Shown: one piece after another, positions 8,249-16,144 of the stretch
Layout of the letters: each line of letters begins with the position of its first letter
How positions within the stretch are numbered: position 1 is the stretch's first letter
Position numbers and translations under genes: made by a program
Assembly (NCBI RefSeq): GCF_001675045.1
Contig: NZ_LYPA01000065.1
Location: 1-64,000 of the forward strand
Direction: 5' to 3'
Length of the DNA: 64,000 nucleotides
From: Paenibacillus oryzae
Lineage (GTDB): Bacteria; Bacillota; Bacilli; Paenibacillales; Paenibacillaceae
The notes under the pieces: generated by a model
The model's database searches: none
What the model was told of the DNA's origin: nothing
The model's input: only the letters and a program-made list of their open reading frames with translations

Positions 8249-9466
8249 CTATTGAGATGGCAGAGCGGCGACTTCGTTTTCTATCTTTTGTCCATCACTC
8301 AGCGAATGCTGGCCGGAAACAACTACGGTTTCCCCGGAGTTAAGCCCCTCCAGCACCTCCTGATAGCTGCCGTTAATCCGCCCAAGCTTCACCGCGCGCT
8401 TCACCGCCGTGCCGGCGTTCGATAGCATGACGAATGTGTCGCTTCCTTCTCGCACGATGCTGAGCGAAGGCACGGCAATGACTTCCTCCTCCGCTGCCGT
8501 TGTCAGCTCCACCTGTACGCGTGTACCGGGCTTCAGCGAACCATCCGAATTATCCGCCGTTAACTCAAGCGCGTACATTCTCGTTTTGGCATTAGGCACG
8601 GCTGCTAAATAGACGACCTTTGCTTTTTTCTTTGCCAATGCGTTGTCTGCATCATAATAAACAAGCTCTTGCTTGCCCCGGGCAAGCTCGGCTGCCGGTT
8701 CGCTCAGCTCGGTTTTGATCAAAAGCTGATTGACGTTTTGCACAACCGCAACTATGCTGCCAGCCGAGATGGTCATGCCTTCGCTTACCGCAAAGTCGGT
8801 TATCGTGCCGTCAGCGGGAGCCGCAATGTGATAGCTGTCCAGCTGCACGTCCGCCTGCTCGACAGCAAGCTTGGCTACATCGAGCTGCGATTGCAGCCCG
8901 ATCAGCGAGTTTCCGTTATCGAAATCCGCAAGCTGCTTCCTTGCCGCATCCAGACTCCGTTGAACCGAATCAATCAGCTTTTGGTCTTCGTTATTGTTAG
9001 CCTCAATATATTGCTCCTTCAAGGTGTCGATATTATTCATCAAGGTTGCCCGGTTTATCGCGATGTCCTGCTTGGCGCTAGATAAAGCCTGTTCGGCGCT
9101 TGCCAGCCCCGACTCGGCGCGCTTGCGGTCAAGCTCGGCCAACGTCGATTCGAGCTGTATGATCACTTCGCCTTTTTTTACTTCATCGCCGTTTTGCTTG
9201 AGCACCTTGGAGATTTTGCCGGATGCCAGTGAAGGAATGTCCAGACGAACGGAAGCACTAACCTCAGCTACCTGCTCTCGCGGATCGCCCATACTGTGTT
9301 TGGCGACCTTCTCCGTTTTAATGACTGTTACATGCTGCGCCGCTGCCGGTTCCTCGGCCGATGGCGACGCAGATGAACAGCCTGCCGCTGCCAGCGCAAG
9401 CGAAAGCACAGCTATAGCTGTCACCTTGCTTCGCTGATTCCGCCGCTTCATGATACGAAAAAACAT
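8249..9466 (-). CDS. RND efflux adaptor lipoprotein (HlyD/MFP family)
   Basis: A 405-residue membrane-fusion-type protein that would link the neighbouring RND pump to the cell envelope. The N-terminal signal ends in a lipobox (AAGC, Cys30), so it should be lipid-anchored on the outer face of the membrane. A biotinyl-lipoyl-like half (SGKISKVLKQNGDEVKKGEVI) and its partner (IAAPADGTITDFAVSEGM) flank an alpha-helical hairpin at about residues 125-210. Beta-barrel and membrane-proximal domains follow. The ATG at 9466 is preferred because GAGGGGAG lies about 10 bp upstream; the ATG at 9493 has no site. It follows the pump gene by 76 bp. Confidence 0.85.
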   Translation of the reverse strand: MFFRIMKRRNQRSKVTAIAVLSLALAAAGCSSASPSAEEPAAAQHVTVIKTEKVAKHSMGDPREQVAEVSASVRLDIPSLASGKISKVLKQNGDEVKKGEVIIQLESTLAELDRKRAESGLASAEQALSSAKQDIAINRATLMNNIDTLKEQYIEANNNEDQKLIDSVQRSLDAARKQLADFDNGNSLIGLQSQLDVAKLAVEQADVQLDSYHIAAPADGTITDFAVSEGMTISAGSIVAVVQNVNQLLIKTELSEPAAELARGKQELVYYDADNALAKKKAKVVYLAAVPNAKTRMYALELTADNSDGSLKPGTRVQVELTTAAEEEVIAVPSLSIVREGSDTFVMLSNAGTAVKRAVKLGRINGSYQEVLEGLNSGETVVVSGQHSLSDGQKIENEVAALPSQ

Positions 9467-9542
9467 ATAAGTCCAGCTCCCCTCGGTATTCATTGCGTTA
9501 TTTACTGCTGTATGTCCTTAAGCTCAGTCATCTATTTATGCA

Positions 9543-12500
9543 TTAGCCTTCTATTTGAGCGGGTTTCCCTATATTAACGGGTGTAGAGTTCTTTTTTCCT
9601 TTGCCTCTGCGGAAAAGCTTGTTGCTAATGGCTTCGAGCATCTCGTATACGACCGGTACAACGACCAGCGTAAGCAGGGTTGACGTAATCAAACCGCCAA
9701 TAACGACGATTGCCAAGCCTTTGGAGATGAGCGTGCTTCCGCCCGCGCCCAATGCCAGCGGAACCATGGCCATAATGGTTGCCCCCGCCGTCATAATAAT
9801 GGGGCGAAGCCGGACTCTTCCCGCCTCGACCAGCGCGTGGCGAACCGAAAAGCCTTCTTCCCGAAGCTGCTGCGCGCGGTCAAGCAGCACAATCGCATTG
9901 GTGACGACGATTCCGATCAGCATCATAAAGCCGATAAGCGTGGTGACATTAATCGACTCTCTCATAATCAGCAGACCGAGCAAGCCGCCGATAATCGCGA
10001 GCGGCAGAGAGAACAGGATGGCAAACGGCGTACCGGCGTTGCCGAAGCAAAGCACTAGAATGAAATAAACGATAGCTATCGAAATCGCCATTGCAGCAAA
10101 TAACTGGCCAAAGCTCTCCGCAATATCCTCCGATACGCCCTTGATTTCCGTCGTTACGCCAGGCGGAAGCTCCAGCGCATCAAGCGCCGCGGCTGCTTTT
10201 GTGCTAACAGCCGTCTGATTGGCCGCATCAATGGTTGCCGTTATCGATACCACCTGTGAACGCGACTGCCGGCTTAAGGCTGCAGGCGACTGTATTTCCT
10301 TCACCTTGGCTACCTCTTGCAAATAAACAATCCCTGCTGTTGGGGATTGAAGAGGCATTCTGCCCAGCTTCTCCAGCGATCCCTTATCCTCGTCGCGCAG
10401 CTTAACGACAGTTGAATACCTGACATTATCCAGCCGGAGATCGCCCAAGCGCTGCTCGGCAATCCACATATGAACGGCATCTCTAACTCCGGCTGGCGTC
10501 AAGCCAAGCTCTCTCGCCTTCGTTTGCGACACGGCAATGCTTACCTCCATCTTCGCATCGCTCAGCGTATCGGTTATATGGGTCAGCTCGGGGAATTCTT
10601 TCATTTTTTCCTTGACGAGCTTTGCTCCTTGCTCCAGCAGCTGCTGATCGTCTCCTTTCAGCATATAGGAGAAGCTGGCATTGCTAATTCCCGAGCTGGC
10701 GGATTGCCCGGTAACCTCCGTGCCTTGCGGAAGCTGGTTTTTAATCATTTCCGTATAGGTATTCAACACGTCTTTAGTATCGCTTGTTTTATTGACCTCA
10801 GCTGTAATGGCCGTTCTGTATGGAACAGGGTCCTCGCTGCTTGCATAGCCGATCAACGACTCCACATAGGTGAACAAACGTCCGCCATCGCTGTCCGTTG
10901 CGTCCAGCAGCATTTGCTCGATTTCCGCAGTCTGCCGATTATTGCTATCCAGCGACGTTTCATAAGGGTATTTCACATCAAAATAGACCTGCTTGTCCTC
11001 ATCGCTTGCCGGCATAAAGTTGATCGCCAGATTGGGCAGTGTGACTGCTATAGTGACAATCAGGATAACGAGCGATAGAAGCAATGTTTTTATTTTGTGA
11101 GACAAGGACCAGAGAAGCACCCGTTCATAAAATTGCGTTATTTTGCCGTCCTTGCCCTCTTCCTGATGTTTCATTTGCTTGCCGCTGCGCAAAACGAGCA
11201 GCTTCGTCGTCATCGGAATAACCGTGAGCGCGACCAGAAGCGAAGCAAGCAGGGCGCAGGAGACGGTCAGAGCGAAGGGGCGGAAAAGCTCGCCAACGAT
11301 GCCGCCGACAAAAACCATTGGCAAAAACACGCCTGCCGTCACGAGAGTAGAGGACGTAATCGCCATCGCAACCTGGCGCGTTGCCAGAAGAATAACGGAT
11401 TCGCCGCGCTCTTGAGCTTTTTCCAGACGGCTGAAAATATTTTCGATGACCACGATGCTGTCGTCTACGATTCGCCCAATGGCGATAAACATGCCGCCTA
11501 GCGTCATGACGTTTAACGTAATATCCAGCGTCGACATCATAACCAGCGTGATCAGAATGGATAGCGGAATGGAGATAAGAACGATGGCGGTCATCCGCAC
11601 ATTGCGAAGGAAGAGCAAAATCATTAAAGCCGCAAGTACAATTCCGATAAAGCCTTCCTTCAAAATACCGCTGATCGACTTTTTAACCTCGTCGGCCATA
11701 TCAAAAATTTTCTGGAACGTAATGGCGGGCTGGCGCGCCTCCCAATCGCCAAGGACCGTATTGATTTCATTGGAAAAGTCTACCGCGTTTGCGCTGCTCG
11801 TTTTGTAGAGCCGAATGCCCAGCGCGGGCTGGCTGTTGAAGCGGGCGATAAATTTGGCCTCGTTGACAGCCTCGACCTCGGCAAAGTCCTTGAGCAGAAC
11901 GGTCTGTCCCGAGCTTGTAACGAGCTCTAGGTTTTGGAGCCCGTAAATGCTGTTAAGATCGCCGGATACACGTGCCATCTGCGTCTTTCCATCAAATTCG
12001 ACGGAGCCAACCGCTCCGTCCGTCAGCGCTGCCTGAATGGCGCCCGTAACCTCCATCGACGAGAGGCCGAAAACCGACATAGCATCCGCATTAAGCAAAA
12101 TATCAAGCGAGGCATGGCTGACCCCGATCGAATCAATGTGGTCGATCCCGTTTACACTCTCCAGCGACGGCTTGATGCTGTCCTCATACAGCTTGTTCAG
12201 TTCCGTCTGGGACATTTCATCGCTGGCGTACAACGTTAAGTAATAAGCCGGCTGGGAGGAAAAACCAAACGTCAGCACCTTTGGCGTTGTTGAATCGGCC
12301 GGAAGCGCAACATCCTGCAGCAAGCCTTCAAGCTCCTGCTTTTTTTCCTTCGTATTTGTGCCTTGCTTGAACTGGACGGTGATGCTTGAAACGTTATCGC
12401 TTGATACAGAGCTGAGCGTATCAATGCCTTGCACGTTGGCGATTTTATCCTCGATCGGCTTCGTCACCTTTTCCATAACATCCTTGGGCGGTGCAGGATA

Positions 12501-12653
12501 AGAGGTTTGAATCATAACGACCGGATATGAAATATCGGGCAACGTTTCCATCTTCAACGTCGCCGTGGCGTACAGCCCCCCTCCTGTAAGCAGAACAATC
12601 AAAATAACCATTGCAGCCACTTTATTCATCGAAAAACGGATTAACCCATTCAA
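9543..12653 (-). CDS. RND-family efflux permease (SwrC/AcrB-like)
   Basis: A 1,036-residue inner-membrane proton antiporter of the AcrB/SwrC type, with 12 TM segments and two large extracytoplasmic loops. The N-terminal helix (FSMNKVAAMVILIVLLTGG), the paired proton-relay acids in GRIVDDSIVVIENIFSRLE and the second-half repeat IGIVVTNAIVLLDRAQQ are all present. The C-terminus has the usual PVVYEMLE end. Firmicute members export surfactants, detergents or lipids; the substrate here is unknown. AGGGGGGA precedes the ATG. A direct repeat that resembles the HssR operator lies 46-65 bp upstream of the start, which suggests control by the two-component system encoded just before it. Confidence 0.9.
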   Translation of the reverse strand: MNGLIRFSMNKVAAMVILIVLLTGGGLYATATLKMETLPDISYPVVMIQTSYPAPPKDVMEKVTKPIEDKIANVQGIDTLSSVSSDNVSSITVQFKQGTNTKEKKQELEGLLQDVALPADSTTPKVLTFGFSSQPAYYLTLYASDEMSQTELNKLYEDSIKPSLESVNGIDHIDSIGVSHASLDILLNADAMSVFGLSSMEVTGAIQAALTDGAVGSVEFDGKTQMARVSGDLNSIYGLQNLELVTSSGQTVLLKDFAEVEAVNEAKFIARFNSQPALGIRLYKTSSANAVDFSNEINTVLGDWEARQPAITFQKIFDMADEVKKSISGILKEGFIGIVLAALMILLFLRNVRMTAIVLISIPLSILITLVMMSTLDITLNVMTLGGMFIAIGRIVDDSIVVIENIFSRLEKAQERGESVILLATRQVAMAITSSTLVTAGVFLPMVFVGGIVGELFRPFALTVSCALLASLLVALTVIPMTTKLLVLRSGKQMKHQEEGKDGKITQFYERVLLWSLSHKIKTLLLSLVILIVTIAVTLPNLAINFMPASDEDKQVYFDVKYPYETSLDSNNRQTAEIEQMLLDATDSDGGRLFTYVESLIGYASSEDPVPYRTAITAEVNKTSDTKDVLNTYTEMIKNQLPQGTEVTGQSASSGISNASFSYMLKGDDQQLLEQGAKLVKEKMKEFPELTHITDTLSDAKMEVSIAVSQTKARELGLTPAGVRDAVHMWIAEQRLGDLRLDNVRYSTVVKLRDEDKGSLEKLGRMPLQSPTAGIVYLQEVAKVKEIQSPAALSRQSRSQVVSITATIDAANQTAVSTKAAAALDALELPPGVTTEIKGVSEDIAESFGQLFAAMAISIAIVYFILVLCFGNAGTPFAILFSLPLAIIGGLLGLLIMRESINVTTLIGFMMLIGIVVTNAIVLLDRAQQLREEGFSVRHALVEAGRVRLRPIIMTAGATIMAMVPLALGAGGSTLISKGLAIVVIGGLITSTLLTLVVVPVVYEMLEAISNKLFRRGKGKKNSTPVNIGKPAQIEG

Positions 12654-12698
12654 CCAAAATCCCCCCTGCTCGCGTGTGTAACTCTATGTTAAACGCTC

Positions 12699-12718
12699 AG
12701 TATGAACATAATGTGAAC
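12699..12718 (-). promoter_or_regulatory. HssR-like direct-repeat operator
   Basis: Read on the minus strand, GTTCACATT-AT-GTTCATACT is a direct repeat with an 11-bp period, just upstream of the RND pump gene. The operator known for staphylococcal HssR is a GTTCATATT-N2-GTTCATATT repeat; the match is 16 of 18. OmpR-family regulators bind such tandem half-sites next to a promoter lacking a good -35, as here. Confidence 0.6.
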
Positions 12719-12740
12719 CATGCAAAAAGAGCTTTAACGG

Positions 12741-14156
12741 CTATGTGCTTTTTTCAGGCTGCGATAGCGCTTTTCGTTTGGCTGCCCTGCTTGGCAGCGT
12801 GACGTCCACGCGCGCTCCGCCTTCTTCGCGGTTGGAAATCCCTATCTTGCCTTTATGCAGATTAACGATCTTTTGGGCAATGGATAAGCCGAGGCCGCTT
12901 CCGCCGAGTTCTTTGTTCCGGGATTTATCCGCTTTATAAAAACGTTCAAAAAGCTTGTACCCCTCATCCGGGGGGAAGCCGCAGCCAGTATCCGAGACCG
13001 ACACCTTAATATCGACGGCGTCAAAGCTGATGTCAATGTTGATGCAGCCGCCATCCGGCGTAAATTTAATGGCATTGCCGATAATGTTGATCCATACCTG
13101 GCTCAATTGATCCTCATCGGCGTTTATTTTGACATGCGGCAAATCCAGTTCGATTTCAATTGATTTTGCCGACCACTGCGGCTCGAAGGAAACGATGACC
13201 TGCCGAAGCTGCTCATCCAGATCATAAGTAACCGGCTCAAAGGCGGGGGCGGCGGAATCCAGCTCTGCAACCTTAAGCAAGTTATCGCTAAGGCGGGATA
13301 GCCGCTGGCTTTCGTTATAGATAATTTGCAAATACCGTTTTTTTTGCTCGGCATCCTCGACCTTATCGAGCATCAGCATGCGTGAAAAGCCGGCGATAGA
13401 TGTAAGCGGAGACTGGATTTCATGCGAGACGCTGCTGACAAACTGCCCCCGCATTTCATCCATTTGACCAATTTCCTTAGCCATGACACTGAAGCTTTTT
13501 GCCAGCTGACCAAGCTCATCCTTTCGTTTGACCGATCTCAGCTGAATATCGAAGCGGCCGCTTGCCATCACCTCGACCGCTTGCTTCATTTCCTTCAAGG
13601 GACGCACCAAATATCTCGCCGCAATGACGATGCACAATCCGCCTATCGCCAGCACCAGGATCAGGGCAACAACTATCATCTTGTTGAGGATGATTAGCTG
13701 ATTCGATGATTGAGGGATCATAAATAAAGCGTACCTGTTATTGTCGATGGTGAGCGGCGTACCCAGCATGATGCCTGCGTTTCCCCAAATATTGAATTCT
13801 ATCGAGGCGACAGGCTCGCCAGCCAGCACGGTGTTTGCCATGCTGCTGCCCGGTATGGCTCCGTAAGCTGCGAACAGCTCGTGAACGTTGTCCTTGAGCC
13901 AGCCTTTTTCATTCATAAGCTCATAGGTATAGCTTTCAGCAGGCTCCAAAATTTTGATGATCTTGTCCGCTTCATTAATTCCGTATTGCTCATAAAGATC
14001 GACATAGGCCTGCCCGTATTTTACCGCCTCGCGGTTCACTTCTGCTGCCAACTGATCCCTGTACATCATAATCGCAATAAAAAGGGCGCTGATTAGTCCA
14101 ACCAGCACCGCCACAATAAACGTAATAATGACCCTCACATACAATGTTTTTAGCAT
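12741..14156 (-). CDS. hssS: HssS-like sensor histidine kinase
   Basis: A 471-residue membrane kinase. TM1 spans about 8-30, an extracytoplasmic sensor 31-155, TM2 156-178, and HAMP about 180-232. The phospho-acceptor is His244 in SVSHEIQSPLTSI; the ATPase domain has NIIGNAIKF, DTGCGF and GGSGLGLSI. The opening MLKTLYVR is close to that of staphylococcal HssS. HssS senses haem stress; here the signal is inferred only from the partner regulator and the operator. The start overlaps the regulator gene's last 7 bp, indicating translational coupling. An 87-bp gap containing the operator separates it from the pump. Confidence 0.8.
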   Translation of the reverse strand: MLKTLYVRVIITFIVAVLVGLISALFIAIMMYRDQLAAEVNREAVKYGQAYVDLYEQYGINEADKIIKILEPAESYTYELMNEKGWLKDNVHELFAAYGAIPGSSMANTVLAGEPVASIEFNIWGNAGIMLGTPLTIDNNRYALFMIPQSSNQLIILNKMIVVALILVLAIGGLCIVIAARYLVRPLKEMKQAVEVMASGRFDIQLRSVKRKDELGQLAKSFSVMAKEIGQMDEMRGQFVSSVSHEIQSPLTSIAGFSRMLMLDKVEDAEQKKRYLQIIYNESQRLSRLSDNLLKVAELDSAAPAFEPVTYDLDEQLRQVIVSFEPQWSAKSIEIELDLPHVKINADEDQLSQVWINIIGNAIKFTPDGGCINIDISFDAVDIKVSVSDTGCGFPPDEGYKLFERFYKADKSRNKELGGSGLGLSIAQKIVNLHKGKIGISNREEGGARVDVTLPSRAAKRKALSQPEKST

Positions 14157-14833
14157 TTGTCCACCATTTCAAGCCGGTAGCCAAGCCCTCTTTTGGTTGC
14201 AATGGCAAAGGGGGCTTCCATCTCCGCAAGCCGCTCCCGCAAGCGTTTAATATGTACATCTACCGTTCGTTCGTCGCCCAGAAATTGCGGCCCCCAAATG
14301 AGATGAATCAGCTCGTTTCGAGTAAAAATTTTCCCCGGACTTCCCGCCAGCTTAAACAGCAGCTCAAACTCCTTTAGCGGCAGGGCAAGCCTTCTCTCGT
14401 CTTTAATAATTTCGAACGTATGCCGGTCAAGCACAAAATCCTCCAGTTGAAGCTGCATCGACGCCTCAATCCGGTATCGCTTCAGCAGCACCCGGACGCG
14501 CAGCACCAGCTCGTAAGGCTCGAAGGGCTTTACCATGTAATCATCCGTCCCGAGTCCAAACGCTTTGATCTTCTGATTGATTTCGCGTTTTGCCGTTACC
14601 ATGAGAACCGGGATATTGGGAAACTCCTCCTTCAAATATTTACAGAGGTCCCAGCCGTCCATAACCGGCATCATAACATCCAGCACAACCAAATCCGCTT
14701 TATGCTTGCGTAGCAGACGTATCGCTTCCTTGCCATGGCCTGCTTTTATCGTCTGAAATCCTTCGTTGCTCAGCTGCGCATGCATGAGCTCCAGGATATC
14801 GGGATCATCGTCCACCAGCATGACACTTGCCAT
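14150..14833 (-). CDS. hssR: HssR-like OmpR-family response regulator
   Basis: A 227-residue response regulator. The receiver domain has the acidic pocket DDD at residues 8-10, phospho-acceptor Asp52 in VVLDVMMPVMDG, the switch Thr in MVTAK, and KPFE. The C-terminal winged helix contains GDERTVDVHIKRLRERL. Blocks such as GTDDYMVKPFE and LPLKEFELLFKLA match HssR of staphylococci closely. It would activate the promoter with the direct repeat at 12699-12718 when phosphorylated by the adjacent kinase. First gene of the operon; AAAGGAA lies directly before the ATG, with GGAGG further upstream. Confidence 0.85.
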   Translation of the reverse strand: MASVMLVDDDPDILELMHAQLSNEGFQTIKAGHGKEAIRLLRKHKADLVVLDVMMPVMDGWDLCKYLKEEFPNIPVLMVTAKREINQKIKAFGLGTDDYMVKPFEPYELVLRVRVLLKRYRIEASMQLQLEDFVLDRHTFEIIKDERRLALPLKEFELLFKLAGSPGKIFTRNELIHLIWGPQFLGDERTVDVHIKRLRERLAEMEAPFAIATKRGLGYRLEMVDKC

Positions 14834-15062
14834 TTCCTTTGCTTCCTCCCGTTCATCCCCGGCGATCTTTTCCTGTCTTGCAGACCAACTATGTATATAT
14901 CTTACAAAACGAGATTTGATGCCGTAACCGTCCTTGGTCTATTCAACATCCTAGCCTTTAGACGGGGGAACTAATAATTTTTCCACTATTTGTATGATAG
15001 GGTAGTACTATTATAGGCTCGTTGAGAGTCTTTCAGCAATCAGCAAACCCCAGGAGATGCAT

Positions 15063-15137
15063 TTGGATAAAGCAGCGGCATGTGCTGCGATGATGCATGT
15101 CGACAAAGCATGCGGCTTGTGCTATGGTAATGAATAA
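15063..15137 (+). CDS. 24-residue Cys/Ala-rich small ORF
   Basis: A TTG-started frame with AGGAG 6 bp upstream encoding MDKAAACAAMMHVDKACGLC followed by YGNE. Three Cys and two copies of a DKA-A/C pattern make it compositionally unusual. The stop codon overlaps the left arm of a perfect 12-bp hairpin, an arrangement typical of attenuators or of a tiny expressed gene with its terminator. It lies 180 bp before the L25-like gene on the same strand. Expression is unproven. Confidence 0.35.
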   Translation: MDKAAACAAMMHVDKACGLCYGNE

Positions 15138-15167
15138 GGCATTTCGCTATTTTTGGCGAAATGCCTT
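15136..15167 (+). terminator. Perfect 12-bp hairpin
   Basis: AAGGCATTTCGC (15136-15147) pairs perfectly with GCGAAATGCCTT (15156-15167) across an 8-nt loop. Only three T follow, so it is a weak canonical terminator, but the symmetry is exact. Its position right after the 24-codon ORF suggests termination or attenuation before the L25-like gene. Confidence 0.5.
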
Positions 15168-15215
15168 TATCACAATGGAGTGATTGCCACGACAATAATT
15201 AAGGGCGGTGATGTC

Positions 15216-15288
15216 ATGGTGCTCTATATATCCCCCGGGCAGGGGGACGAAATCAATGTTCATTGACGGATATAGATTTTGAGAGCAC
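15216..15288 (+). other. Structured leader before the L25-like gene, with 16-codon ORF
   Basis: GTGCTCT (15219-15225) pairs with AGAGCAC (15282-15288), enclosing two hairpins: TCCCCC/GGGGGA (15231-15236 with 15242-15247) and TCAAT/ATTGA (15253-15257 with 15262-15266). A TATA/TATA helix inside the outer stem would make a three-way junction. The same region reads as a 16-residue ORF (MVLYISPGQGDEINVH, 15216-15266) preceded by GGGCGG. It could be an autoregulatory leader, but no known L25 leader motif was recognised. Confidence 0.3.
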
Positions 15289-15319
15289 AAAATTAACAGA
15301 GTAATGAGGAGTGTTGTAT

Positions 15320-15910
15320 ATGTTGAGTGCATGTTTGACAGCGGAACAACGATCATCTATGAATAAGTCAAGTCTGAAGCAGCTGCGGAAAAGCGGCCGT
15401 CTACCGGGTGTAGTGATGGGATTGAACAAGGAAAGCACGATGGTCCATCTTTCAATGCCAGATTTCAAGCGCTGGATGAGAAGATCAGGATCAGGAGTGC
15501 TGGAGCTTCAAATCAAAGACTCGGAAACAATTCCCGTATTGCTGGAAGGCGTGCAGCGGGATGCGGTAACGGGCGACTATATTCATGTGGATTTGCTTCG
15601 CGTCAAGACGGATGAGCCTGTTGTTACAAAGATAGCGCTTAATTACATTGGCATTCCGAAAGGGACAAAGATGGGCGCGATTTTGCAGACGCAAAGCTCA
15701 TTCATCGAGGTCAAAGCATTGCCTCACCAGCTCGTGTCCTTTATCAACGTTGATATTAGCGAGATGGATATTGGCGACACCCTTTTGGCTGGAGATATCC
15801 AGCTGCCGCCGGGGGTTGCCATGATTTCGTCCGAAAATGAATTGCTTCTTTCGATTGTTACTCCAAAGCTGCAGGCAGTTGAGGCTGAAGAAGAATCGGC
15901 GGTTAAGTAA
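15320..15910 (+). CDS. rplY: Ribosomal protein L25 / general stress protein Ctc-like
   Basis: A 196-residue protein with the two-domain TL5/Ctc layout: an N-terminal 5S-rRNA-binding L25 domain (about 1-90, with LRKSGRLPGVVMG and VLLEGVQRDAVTGDYIHVDL) and a C-terminal beta domain (about 95-185, with LPHQLVSFINVDISEMDIGDT). Length fits Bacillus Ctc. The ATG at 15320 has GAGGAG 8 bp upstream. The standard neighbours of ctc (prs, glmU, spoVC) are absent, so this may be a second, diverged copy rather than the main L25. A 97-bp hairpin element follows and may terminate the transcript. Confidence 0.85.
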   Translation: MLSACLTAEQRSSMNKSSLKQLRKSGRLPGVVMGLNKESTMVHLSMPDFKRWMRRSGSGVLELQIKDSETIPVLLEGVQRDAVTGDYIHVDLLRVKTDEPVVTKIALNYIGIPKGTKMGAILQTQSSFIEVKALPHQLVSFINVDISEMDIGDTLLAGDIQLPPGVAMISSENELLLSIVTPKLQAVEAEEESAVK

Positions 15911-15932
15911 TAATAGATGCTACAGGAATGAT

Positions 15933-16029
15933 GGGACTGTCCGAAAAGTCAAGCGGAATGAATAATGATTCAGCAGGTACCCGTTTTGCTGAATCATCAT
16001 TCACCGTAACAGGCTTTTCGGACAGTCCC
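15933..16029. mobile_element. Palindromic repeat, CTGTCCGAAAAGTC family, copy 1
   Basis: A 97-bp imperfect palindrome. The left arm starts GGGACTGTCCGAAAAG and runs to GATTCAGCA at 15975; the right arm is the complement, ending CTTTTCGGACAGTCCC. Arms are about 43 bp with a loop of about 12. TTTT follows, so the element can also serve as a terminator for the L25-like gene. The same ends recur at 17671 and 37716. Confidence 0.7.
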
Positions 16030-16144
16030 TTTTCTGCCATATTACGGCGGAGGATGACCCTGGATGATAGCCTTTGCAATTAAATACACCTGCTGCAAAG
16101 AAAGTTGCCTGATCCTTTCCTATAATCTAGTAGGAGGTGAAGTT

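Noticed and set aside
10470..11501. Long plus-strand ORFs (up to 202 codons) opposite the RND pump gene
   Set aside because: Antisense shadows of a clear 1,036-residue coding sequence; residue patterns resemble no protein.
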